Source: Rhinopithecus roxellana
Taxonomy: Eukaryota; Chordata; Mammalia; Primates; Cercopithecidae
NCBI RefSeq assembly: GCF_007565055.1
Contig: NC_044549.1
Coordinates: 70,088,882 to 70,152,881 of the forward strand
Length of the DNA stretch: 64,000 bases
Reading direction: 5' to 3'
The position numbers were made by a program, and so were the translations under genes. This document shows positions 46,494 to 55,277 of the stretch, piece by piece. Under the pieces are notes generated by a model that worked only from the letters and a program-made list of their open reading frames with translations, searched no databases and was not told the origin of the DNA. Numbering within the stretch: position 1 is the first letter of the stretch; every line of letters begins with the position of its first letter.

Positions 46494-46780
46494 TTGGAGA
46501 TGGAGTCTCGCTCTTGTTGCCCAGGCTGGAGTGCAGTGGTGCAATCTCGGCTCACTGCAACTTTTGCCTCCCGGGTTCCAAGATTCTCCTGCCTCAGTCT
46601 CCTAAGTAGCTGAGACTACAGGCATGTGCCACCTCATCTAGCTAATTTTTGTATTTTTAGTAGAGATGGGGTTTTGCCATGTTGCCCAGGCTGGTCTTGA
46701 ACTCCCGACTTCAAATGATCCTCCTGCCTTGGCCTCCCAAAGTGCTGGCATTACAGGCATGAGCCACCATGCCTGGCCTT
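46494..46780 (-). mobile_element. AluS-type element
   Basis: Antisense Alu with almost no T tail; TTCCACTTCC/TTCCATTTCC flank it. Confidence 0.93.
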
Positions 46781-47151
46781 CCATTTCCCTTTTCTTATGC
46801 ATAATTCTTTTTGCTTTTCTGGTTGATTTGAAAAGACTCTAAGAAGGAAATACTGCAACAAATACAATTACTCCTAACTTGGAGACTGACACAAAAGTTG
46901 CTTAGTTATAGTAAGGAGCTTGTTCTGCATTTTACCCAAAAAGCTAAGAGTAGATTTTTCAATCATTTGTTGAAACATGGCTATCACCTTCAAAAGTAAA
47001 AAATAATTATTTCTCCAGCATATCTGTAAAACTATCACAAAAATGGGCACCAACATTTCTATGAATGTGGCGAGATTTTAGATACTTTTTTGAATAAGAT
47101 AGGTAAGTGTAAACATAAAAACATATACTTTTTAGATTAAATGGGCATGCA

Positions 47152-47153
47152 TT

Positions 47154-47200
<47 letters not shown>

Positions 47201-47347
47201 TTTTGAGACAGAGTCTTGCTCTGTCACCCAGGCTGGAGTGCAGTGGCATGATCTCGGCTCACTGCAACCTCTGCCTCCTAGGTTCAAAGGATTCTTGTGC
47301 CTCAGTCTTCAGAGTAGCTGGGACTACAGGTGCATGCCACCACACAT
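47152..47347 (-). mobile_element. 5'-truncated Alu with (TTTA)n tail
   Basis: About 13 TTTA units (47152-47203), then an antisense Alu that stops at ...TGCATGCCACCACAC. Confidence 0.92.
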
Positions 47348-47599
47348 TTTTGGAAAGTGAGTTTCAGATACCATGAGATTTTACTTCAAAATGCTTTAGT
47401 ATACATCTCTTGAGGACAAGGACATTTTCATACATAACTACAATGCTATCATCACACCTAACAAAATTATTTACAATTTTTAAAATATTCAAATTGTTAC
47501 AGTTGCTCAAAAAGTCTTCTATAGATTCATTTTAATGTTTCTTTTAATCCAAAATTCAAAGGTCACATGTTGCAGTTAGTTGTAAAGTTTGTTTCAGTC

Positions 47600-47765
47600 T
47601 CTATTTTAAATTTAATTTTTAATTTGTAATTTACACATAATCATCCATATTTATGGGGTAAAATGTGATGTTTCAATGCATGTATACATAGCATAAAGAT
47701 CCAATCAGAGTAATTACCAAATGCATCACTTTAAATATTTGCATCTAGATAATCCTCCTGCCATA
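47600..47765 (-). mobile_element. L1 3' UTR fragment
   Basis: TTTATGGGGTAAAATGTGAT...CCAATCAGAGTAATTACC resembles the antisense L1P/L1M 3' UTR. Confidence 0.65.
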
Positions 47766-47799
47766 TTTTTTTAAATGACACTGATTTATTTGAAGAATA

Positions 47800-48130
47800 C
47801 AGGCCAATGGTCTTGTGGAATGTCCTGTGTTCTGTGTTTGTTTCAATGCTTCCTCACGAATATTTTTGGCAAGAACATTTCATATGTGATGTTGTGTACT
47901 TCTTATAGAATCATATACGTATGTAAATAGTGTCTAGTTGTCCCAGTATTGCTGGTAATAAATTTGATCACATGGCTACGTGGGTGAATCATGTGGGTGA
48001 TTGCCATCATCTCTTTACTGTAAAGGTCCATTTTTCACTTCATAATTCATGTGTGATGTATGGAGTGATTTTTAGGACCACATGACTATCTTATTCCTCA
48101 TCAACATTTTCCCCATGTTTGGCATCTATT
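47800..48130 (-). mobile_element. Possible old L1M 3' UTR
   Basis: TTGATCACATGGCTACGTGG...CTTTACTGTAAAGGTCCA weakly resembles the antisense L1M 3' region. Confidence 0.35.
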
Positions 48131-48143
48131 GATAATCTGCCTA

Positions 48144-48449
48144 ATTTATTTACTTATTTATTTTTTGAGACAGGGTCTCTCTCTGTTGCCCAGGCTGGAG
48201 TGCAGTGGCACAATCACAGCTCGCTGCAGCCTCTATATCCCTGGGTTCAGGTGATCCTCCCACATCTGCCTCCCAAGTAGCTGGGACTACAAGTGCATGC
48301 CACCATGACCACCTAATTTTTGTATTTTTTGTAGAGACAGAGTTTTGCCACATTACGCAGGCTGGTCTTGAATTCCTGGGCTCAAGTCATCTGCCCACCT
48401 CGGCCTCTCAAAGTGATAGGATTATAAGCTTGAGGCACTGTGCCTGGCC
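48144..48449 (-). mobile_element. AluJ-type element
   Basis: Antisense old Alu with a TTTA-rich tail. Confidence 0.92.
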
Positions 48450-49765
48450 TATGTAAATAAATCATTATACTGGAAGCTGCAAAATGGTGATTTTCTAATG
48501 TTATTATTTCTCCTACATGTATTAGCTGAATTATTTTGTAAGGAAGAGCTTTATATTTTTCCTTTGATATGCAGATTTCATTTCAGTTTAAATACTAAGA
48601 TAAGACAAAAAAGCCTTTCCCAAGATTTCTTCAAGTCTCCAGATCTAGCTTGTCTACTAGAGCAATTTAGGATGACAGTCTTCCAGGTGGGAGGCAGAAG
48701 ATGGGGTAGTTAATAATAGACCCCTGGCTCTGCATGTTTTACAGGAAAATAATGAATAAGAAAGCAATAGTTCTCTTTACATGCTTACATGATTCTAGAC
48801 AATACTGGCAGCAATCATCAGAGATGGTATAGCAGCTACTTCCATATTGCATAGAGTACTAGGAACTCCTTAATTTTTGCATTATTTTGTAGTTATCATG
48901 CTGCTTTCCAGATTTTAAATTATTAACATTTTGTCCATGTTCCCTCCACTCACAAGGTGACTGACTAGCAGTTTCTTCCACACTTCAGAGATAGGATAAC
49001 AAAAATAGGCCCTCTTGCTGTGTCTTCTGTCATTCTCACAGGACATCTAGAGCCTGGATTCAGAAAACATCTTACTTTCTATAGCTCCATACCAAATTGT
49101 CTTCTCTCCTCTCTCCTGCCCTTGTTCGAACAGCAGCTCCACTTCTTCCATGTCAAGTAGGGTAGATTAAGTGTCTGCAGGTCATTTCTTCTGGTCATCT
49201 TTGTAAGTTCTAATTAGCCAGTTAAGTGCTGAATGCTTACTCTGTATCCAGAACAGAACTAGATGCTACAAAGGGTCCTATATTTAAAGGACTTAGTCCC
49301 TATCTTCAAAGAGGTTATCTGAATGGCGAGATAAAAATCACTGAAAAATGGAGCCGAAAGATAATCTAAGCTTGTGGGGGTATCTATGAATGGTTTTTAG
49401 AGGATTGGTACAAGAAACTTAAAGAACTGGTGCAGAAATTTGCAGTATCTGTGTTGTGCTGGGGCAAGTGTCCATGGATTTTATGAGTTTCAACGAGGGC
49501 TGTGACCCTATCCCTCCACCATAAAACATTAACAATGACCAAGAGAGACAAGTTGGACTAGCTATAGAGTAGCTATTTCTCTTTGCTGATGTTTTCCATG
49601 GTCAATGGTAGTCCATCTCACTAGATAATAGTGTCAGCGCCAAAATATAGATTGAATTCTATGATTGGGTGTTGGACATTCTTTCTTGCCATTTAAACGT
49701 GACTTAGCGTTATTAATTAAAGCACTCAAGGCTCATCGTGACATTCATAGGTGATTCTGTTCTTT
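48450..49765. other. Mostly unassigned; faint antisense L2 at 49205-49330
   Basis: GTTAAGTGCTGAATGCTTAC...TTAGTCCCTATCTTCAAAGA resembles L2; the rest shows nothing. Confidence 0.4.
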
Positions 49766-49925
49766 TTTATTTAATTTTTTACGGGTACATAGTAGGTGTA
49801 TATATTTTGGGGTACATATTTTGTTACAGGCATGCAGTGTGAAATAAGCACATCATGGAGAATGGGGTATCCATCCCCCTCAAGCATTTATTATTTGAGT
49901 TACAATCCAATTACACTCCATAGGC
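49766..49925 (-). mobile_element. L1P 3' UTR fragment
   Basis: GGGTACATAGTAGGTGTATA...GAGAATGGGGTATCCATCCC, a classic antisense L1 3' UTR. Confidence 0.85.
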
Positions 49926-50548
49926 AATTAAAATCTTATGCCTGAGAGAAAATTGGGAATAGTGCTGCCCCAATAATCTGAAGTTTGGTTTGGAACTGAG
50001 TACTGTATCAGGACACATTAACATTATCTCCATTCTTGTTGATAATGTTCTCTTTCTTTAGTATAGCTAGGGTGAGTTTGCAAAGCCCTTTCATGTCCTA
50101 TGACCCATTGACCCAGTGAGATTGACAAGGCAAGGATTGTTAATATCACTTTATCAAACAAAACAAAACAGGAGATAAATGGTACAGCTGGGTGTCAAAA
50201 CGATTTTCTCCAATCCCTCCTTTCTCCAGCTTATCTTGCTCTCTTAACCAGGGCAGCATTTGAGGTGGGCTTCTAGGCAGATGAATTCAGTTATAGTTTT
50301 CAGCTGTGTACTGCTGACGAAACCTGCTTCTATTTGTAGGTCTTCCGTGGAGGTAGGCTTGAGTGCTAGTTTTGGACTTTCTTCAGACTTTTGCTCAGTC
50401 TTTGATACTGTATTGACGTTGCAAAGCCCTTCTAGTTCCCTGCATGAACATTTCAAGGGCAAAGTCATAAATGGCCATTTTAATGGGCTGGTCATCATCT
50501 CGAATTGTGATCCTGGGAATCAGATTCCTGGTTTTCTACATCAGTCCT
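49926..50548. other. No recognised feature
   Basis: Two opposed ~85-100-codon open frames at 50244-50559 have no family resemblance. Confidence 0.4.
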
Positions 50549-50550
50549 GC

Positions 50551-50594
50551 ATGATATGATATGATATGATATGATATGATATGATATGATATGA
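50551..50594. repeat. (ATGAT)n pentanucleotide repeat
   Basis: Nearly nine perfect ATGAT units. Confidence 0.96.
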
Positions 50595-51055
50595 GCTACA
50601 TAAGTAATTTTTAATTTCCTAGTAGCTATATTAAAAAAGGAGAAAGCAGGTAAAATCAATTCTAATAATCTATTTTATTTAACACAAATATCCAAAATGT
50701 TACCACTTCAACATGTAATCACTATACAAATTAAGATATTTTGCTTGTTTTTCTACTAAGTCTTTGAAATTCAATGTGTGTTTAACATCTATTTCACATC
50801 TCAGAACTAGCCACATCTTACGTGCCTAAATGGCTAGCAGTCACTGTACTGGAAAATACAGGGATAGAAAATTCTTCTAGAAAAAAATACAGTGAAGAGA
50901 AAGCAGCTCCTTTCCCTCTACTGATAATGGAGAATGAGTTAGGCAGTGACCCTTTTATTCTGACATTAATTATCATAATTTATCAGTCATACATCATCAT
51001 AGAGAACCTCTTCACATCATAGCAAAATTAACAAAATTACTTTCCAGTGACCTAG

Positions 51056-51147
51056 TGAAAATGGAAGAGGTTTTCATGGGGGAAGAGATGAGAGGGGGTG
51101 AATGAGAAACATTTCCTTTATATGGCAGATGCGGGAGTTTCTTGATG
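51056..51147 (+). repeat. 92-bp duplicated segment, copy A
   Basis: Matches 51652-51743 at 91 of 92 positions (single G/A difference in GATGCGGGAG/GATGCAGGAG). Not a known mobile element. Confidence 0.95.
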
Positions 51148-51299
51148 GGGAGAGCTTCTAGACCTTACAAAATGTTGAACAGGATGAGAAAACAGGCTAT
51201 GATAGAGATGGGCTACAAGGTGTGCATGCTCCAAACATATGGTCATGTATCCTGCCATATGCCTGACACACCTTCCATTAAAACATCTTTTTAACAAAC

Positions 51300-51300
<1 letters not shown>

Positions 51301-51326
<26 letters not shown>
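51301..51326. repeat. Poly-T run
   Basis: About 27 T's between the two copies of the 92-bp repeat; no attached Alu. Confidence 0.9.
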
Positions 51327-51331
<5 letters not shown>

Positions 51332-51651
51332 CTACTAAAATGTGCAGAAAGAAGAGTAAGTCCTCCTGGGTCAGGGGAGGTAGAGAGCACAACCATGAAT
51401 AAGACATAGATGCTGCCTTCAGTGAAATTTGTGGTCTCCGAGGGGAGACAGTGGATAAGACAGGTAGGAGATAAATGTCCATTATATGATGAAGATGAAG
51501 ATTGTCCAACTGGATCTTCGGAAAACCCCTGTTAATATTCCATTGTTTCTGAGTTAGAAGCACATGAAATAATTACCCTTCACTATTTACCAGTTACATA
51601 GGCATACACTGATTTGTTGAATTTGCTTGAAAAGTAGAGCTGAAGATCCTT

Positions 51652-51743
51652 TGAAAATGGAAGAGGTTTTCATGGGGGAAGAGATGAGAGGGGGTGAATG
51701 AGAAACATTTCCTTTATATGGCAGATGCAGGAGTTTCTTGATG
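51652..51743 (+). repeat. 92-bp duplicated segment, copy B
   Basis: Second copy, 596 bp downstream in direct orientation; flanks are unrelated except a purine-rich GGAGAGAG stretch after both. Confidence 0.95.
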
Positions 51744-51954
51744 ATGGAGAGAGGCAGCTTAAGGTATTAGGCACTAGACTCTAGTGCCTAGTGACCAGGG
51801 GATAATGCTGAAAGAGAAGGGAGGGCAGGAGCGAATATCGTGAACACAAACTTTGTCTATTTCAAGAGCTTTGCCCCTTCCTGGACTGGTATTAAATGCA
51901 TATCTGAGCAGGTAAATGCAGTGCACGTGTTTACATTGGGGAGGTAGCGGAGAG

Positions 51955-52155
51955 TAGTAGTTTAGGTCTATGGTTCAAGAGTCAGCTATTTGTGTGATTT
52001 TGGAGGAAGTAATTTAACCGCTTTGTACCCCCCACCCCCAGTTTTCTAATAAGTAAAAAAAAGTCTTAATAGGATTTAATTAGGTGCTATACAGAGTTTA
52101 GACCAATGCCTGACATATGGCATTCACCCAATAAATGTCAATAATTGTGATTCGT
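51955..52155 (+). mobile_element. MIR element
   Basis: GAGAGTAGTAGTTTAGGTCT...CAATGCCTGACATATGGCAT...CAATAAATGTCAATAATTGT. Confidence 0.8.
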
Positions 52156-52268
52156 TTTGGCATTATGTCAGTAATAACTATTAGATATGATGCTCCTCTA
52201 ATTTGTTCCTAAAGTTTCGTAAGACTCTACTCAATATTAAGGAATCCTGCTAAAAAGTAGACATATTC

Positions 52269-52548
52269 GGCCGGGCGCGGTGGCTCAAGCCTGTAATCCC
52301 AGCACTTTGGGAGGCCGAGACGGGCGGATCACGAGGTCAGGAGATCAAGACCATCCTGGCTAACATGGTGAAACCCTGTCTCTACTAAAAATACAAAAAA
52401 CTAGCCGGGCGACCTGGCGGGCGCCTGTAGTCCCAGCTACTCGGGAGGCTGAGGCAGGAGAATGGCGTGAACCCGGGAGGCGGAGCTTGCAGTGAGCTGA
52501 GATCCGGCCACTGCACTCCAGCCTGGGCGACAGAGCGAGACTCCGTCT

Positions 52549-52589
<41 letters not shown>
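52269..52589 (+). mobile_element. Very young AluY (Old World monkey type)
   Basis: Full-length, near-consensus sense Alu with about 40 A's and a perfect ~17-bp target duplication AAAAAGTAGACATATTC. Likely the most recent insertion in the window. Confidence 0.97.
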
Positions 52590-52592
<3 letters not shown>

Positions 52593-52649
52593 GACATATT
52601 CTAATGAGAATCTCCTTAAGATGGCAAAACTGCGGCAAAGAGATGAAAA

Positions 52650-52965
52650 TGACTTGCCCAAGGGCTCAGAGGCTGCTCCTAAAATGGGGAGAAAGGCTAT
52701 TTAAGGCAATGGTGATGGATTTCCCCAAAGACAAGGGTTTCAGACACGTAGAGTATGGAACCGGAATCCAGGCTGTACCACTTAACTCGAGGCGTCATTT
52801 GGGAAGTTACCTGATTTCTCTGAGCCCTGGATTGTGCACCTGCCAAATAGGTATAATAAATATACCTACAGTTGGTGAAACTCAATAGCATGAAGTATGA
52901 AAACTGCGTGTGGTCTGGGCCCAATAAAATCAGCCTCTTCATTGATTATTATCATTATTATTACT
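52650..52965 (+). mobile_element. MIR element
   Basis: CCAGGCTGTACCACTTAACT...GATTTCTCTGAGCCCTGG...CCTGCCAAATAGGTATAATA. Confidence 0.75.
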
Positions 52966-53999
52966 ATTGTTATAACAGATCTTTAGGCGGCGTCAGGAAG
53001 TGCCTGTCTGGGATGCTATAATGTGTTTGGCTCACCACTATGCCCCAGCTCCTGGCACCCAGTAAACACTCAGGAAACGTTTGAGGAATGAATATACGTC
53101 ATTTGAGGCAAGAGAGGGCAGTCAGCCGACTGCCCCCGGGCTTAGCTCTCCCCTCCTCGCAAAAGCCGGAGCCCGAAGCAGCCTGCAACCCGGGAGCCCA
53201 GGCACTACTTGGCAGCGGGTGAAATCCACCTCGCCCCAGTCGGAGCTGTTGGAGAGCGCCCCGCCTGGATGCGCATCTCTGTGTGAGCGGCTCTCTCCCA
53301 AGCTCTTATTTTTCTGGTTTGCGGTTTATTTACTTAAGCATTTACAGCTCCCAGGAGCAGAGGGACTGCTAGAGGTAGGGTCAGGACTGAGGTCGCGGTA
53401 TGTATTTTCTGCCTCCCAATCTCAGAGCCGGCAAGTCACAACACGACTCCTTTATTTGTGCACCGGAGAGGTCTGCGTTTCTTTACCTCCTGAGGGGCGA
53501 CAAAAGACACGCAACACGGGCTCAGAAAAGTGCTCTCACGCGACTTGCCTGTGTCTCCGCTTGCGTGGACCGTCGCTCCCAGGCTTGGTTTTTCGTGCAA
53601 ACCCGAGCAGGGCGGAGCAGATTAAATAAAGACAACCTCGCGCCTTTAATCCTTGACCGCAAACACTGGCGTTTTTGTGCCCCGGATTTCTGAAATTCTT
53701 GGCTCGGGGACCCAAGGCAGGGGGAGGGTGGGCTTGTAAAAACTTCCCAAAGCAGAAATCCGAGCTCCTAGCCCCTCCCCGGCCCCAGTGACAGCTGGAT
53801 TCCAGGGAAGGGGGGCAGCCGGAGGAGACGCGTCCCCAAGGGTTGCAGACGCTTCCCAGGGGTGGTTTTGGATGGCAGGCTCCAAGCCCTACCCACCCCA
53901 GCCAAGGTACGGGATAAGTAGCCTGAAAGCCTCGCAGGACGCCCCTCCCCTGTCCCCGCGCGCGTCTATTTAGGGCCCAGCCCGGGCGCCCAGGGGGTT

Positions 54000-54090
54000 C
54001 TGGGACTTGTAGTCCCTCCCTGCAGCCTCAGGCGCCGCCACCACCCGGTACTCGGACTACATTGCCCAGGGAGCTTCCCGGCCTATATAA
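54000..54090 (+). promoter_or_regulatory. ITPR1: ITPR1 core promoter: two ACTACA-type motifs and TATA box
   Basis: TATATAA at 54084-54090 predicts initiation near 54110-54118. Upstream lie ACTACAAGTCCCAG (minus strand, 54000-54013) and ACTACATTGCCCAG (plus strand, 54056-54069). Both fit the conserved promoter motif ACTAYRNNNCCCR linked to ZNF143/THAP11. The region matches the expected position of the ITPR1 promoter relative to SUMF1. Confidence 0.75.
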
Positions 54091-54122
54091 GCCGCCCGGA
54101 GCCGCTTCAAAGTGCAGTAACC

Positions 54123-54140
54123 ATGTGGATGTGCTGCTGA
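54123..54140 (+). promoter_or_regulatory. Upstream ORF 1 in the ITPR1 leader (MWMCC)
   Basis: ATG with A at -3, then four codons and TGA. If initiation is near 54114 the ATG is only about 9 nt from the cap, so scanning ribosomes may skip it. Confidence 0.5.
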
Positions 54141-54160
54141 AGCGTTTCCTCAAGCTCGCT

Positions 54161-54218
54161 GGGGTGGGAGGAGAGGAGGAGGAGGAGGAGGTGGTGGTGG
54201 AGGAGGAGGCAGGGGGTG
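54161..54218 (+). repeat. GGN/GGA purine block in the ITPR1 5' UTR
   Basis: Runs of GGGG, GGG, (GGA)n, (GGT)n and GGGGG lie on the transcribed-sense strand. This gives many GG pairs at three-base spacing, able in principle to form an RNA quadruplex and prone to length change. Confidence 0.7.
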
Positions 54219-54298
54219 GAGAGAGAGAAAGCGCACGCCGAGAGGAGGTGTGGGTGTTCCGCTTCCATCCTAACGGAACGAGCTCCCTCTTCGCGGAC

Positions 54299-54322
54299 AT
54301 GGGATTACCCAGCGGCTGCTAA
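54299..54322 (+). promoter_or_regulatory. Upstream ORF 2 in the ITPR1 leader (MGLPSGC)
   Basis: GACATGG places G at both -3 and +4, a favourable initiation context. It is followed by six codons and TAA, well inside exon 1. Confidence 0.55.
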
Positions 54323-54374
54323 CCCCTCTCCTCGCCCTGCTCCCCCAAACCGGCGTGGCTCCCCGGGCACCAAG

Positions 54375-55201
54375 GTAGCGGCTGGGGCCGGGCAGAGGGC
54401 GCGGAGAGTTGGCACTGGCTCCCCCAGCGCAGAAGTTTTTGCCCCGGTCTCGGGGAGATATCGATGCATGTGCATGCACTTGGCATGCATTTGGGGGTTC
54501 CTTTACTGCGGGCAGTTTTTTGGGGGGAGCTCATTTGAGGCTTAAAAAACAAATATCCTCGACTCTAGTGCGTGGCTTTGGGGGCTCCCTGTTCTGGACT
54601 GGTGTGGCATTCCCCCAAGTTGGAAACTGTTGCTGCAGCTGCAGGAAATAGTTTTTTTTTTTTTTTTTTTTCGGAGAGAGGTTGTGGGGGTGTCATATGT
54701 GAGCCTGCTCAAGGAAATAATCTTTCTAAAAATGTAGCACTCTCTTGCGCTCCATGGTGGGGAGAATAATGCATGTGTGTGGGGCCCCCGTGGGGAGGGT
54801 TTTTAAAAACGGAAGAAAACCGGGGAAGCGGTGAGGGATGAAGTGTGGACGAAGCTCATGTCCAGTGAAGATGCGGGCTTCGGATACTTGGCCTCCTCAC
54901 CGGGAAACAAGTGCTTTGGGATCTGCCAAACACTTCCCTTAGTTCCAGCCTCCCGCACGTTCGAAGTTTGTGCGTGCCTAGTCTCACTTGTCAGTTACAT
55001 CCTGGAAATAAGAGTAGTTACCTGTAATCGTCGCCCAAGCGATCCCACCAACCTGCCTGCCAAGTTTAGAGGGTGGGGTGGGGAGGGGTCTCCCCAGGGA
55101 AGGAGGCTAAAGAAGTTGGAAACTTGTAATTTGGAGCACTTCTGTTAGAGACTCATTTTCCGCGGTCTGGTACTCAGTCTTCTTTCTTTCTAAATATTTA
55201 G
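54375..55201 (+). other. ITPR1: ITPR1 intron 1
   Basis: A short, GC-rich intron without interspersed repeats. It contains a cluster of TGCATG hexamers (54465-54476, 54770-54775) and a poly-T run at about 54651-54671. No other gene-like feature was seen. Confidence 0.65.
54651..54671. repeat. Poly-T run in ITPR1 intron 1
   Basis: About 21 T's preceded by GAAATAG; no Alu attached. Confidence 0.9.
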
Positions 55202-55277
55202 GAGCTGACTACAGAGGAGCAGGATTTGCACCCCTCGCTGGGCTTGTTTTGGCAACAGAGTGCCTGACCTGGGTCAG
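55202..55277 (+). other. ITPR1: ITPR1 exon 2 (noncoding, 5' UTR)
   Basis: A 76-nt segment has a pyrimidine-rich acceptor (tctttctttctaaatatttag) and a consensus donor (GGGTCAG|gtgagtg). It contains no ATG, as expected for leader sequence. It lies 827 bp after exon 1. I recall a short second noncoding exon in human ITPR1 mRNAs and this is the best candidate; spliced reads would settle it. Confidence 0.68.

Larger units (their letters stand above)
27201..53080. other. SUMF1-ITPR1 intergenic interval
   Basis: About 26 kb without a supported protein-coding gene. It contains some 25 Alus, L1M, L2, MIR and MER5A fossils, one MaLR-like LTR, a MADE1-like element and an unclassified block with a degenerate coding relic (31.9-32.25 kb). 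Open frames here are inside repeats or no longer than chance predicts. Confidence 0.75.
54114..54374 (+). other. ITPR1: ITPR1 exon 1 (noncoding, 5' UTR)
   Basis: The start is inferred from the TATA box about 30 bp upstream. The end is the donor CACCAAG|gtagcgg at 54375. ITPR1 encodes the type 1 IP3-gated calcium release channel of the ER, abundant in Purkinje neurons. The leader contains a GGN-rich purine block (54161-54218) and two short upstream ORFs (54123-54140 and 54299-54322), suggesting translational control. Identification rests on synteny (head to head with SUMF1, about 27 kb away), promoter architecture and agreement with the human leader as remembered. No ITPR1 coding exon is inside the window, so this is less certain than SUMF1. 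Confidence 0.78.
53100..54490. other. CpG-rich island at the ITPR1 promoter
   Basis: GC-rich, CpG-rich, nearly repeat-free sequence flanked by AT-rich repeats. It carries several GC-box-like runs (GGGGGAGGG, CCCCTCCCC). A 182-codon open frame at 53081-53629 lacks any ATG and is most simply explained by low stop-codon frequency in GC-rich DNA. Divergent noncoding transcription from this side is known at the human locus (ITPR1-DT) but cannot be read from sequence here. Confidence 0.8.

Noticed and set aside
53081..53629. 182-codon open frame, the longest in the window, upstream of ITPR1
   Set aside because: It starts at TTG and contains no ATG. It lies in GC-rich DNA where stop codons are rare, and shows no domain or homology I recognise.
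53968..53977. CTATTTAGGG as an SRF or MEF2 site in the ITPR1 promoter
   Set aside because: Two mismatches to the CArG consensus and too short for the MEF2 consensus.
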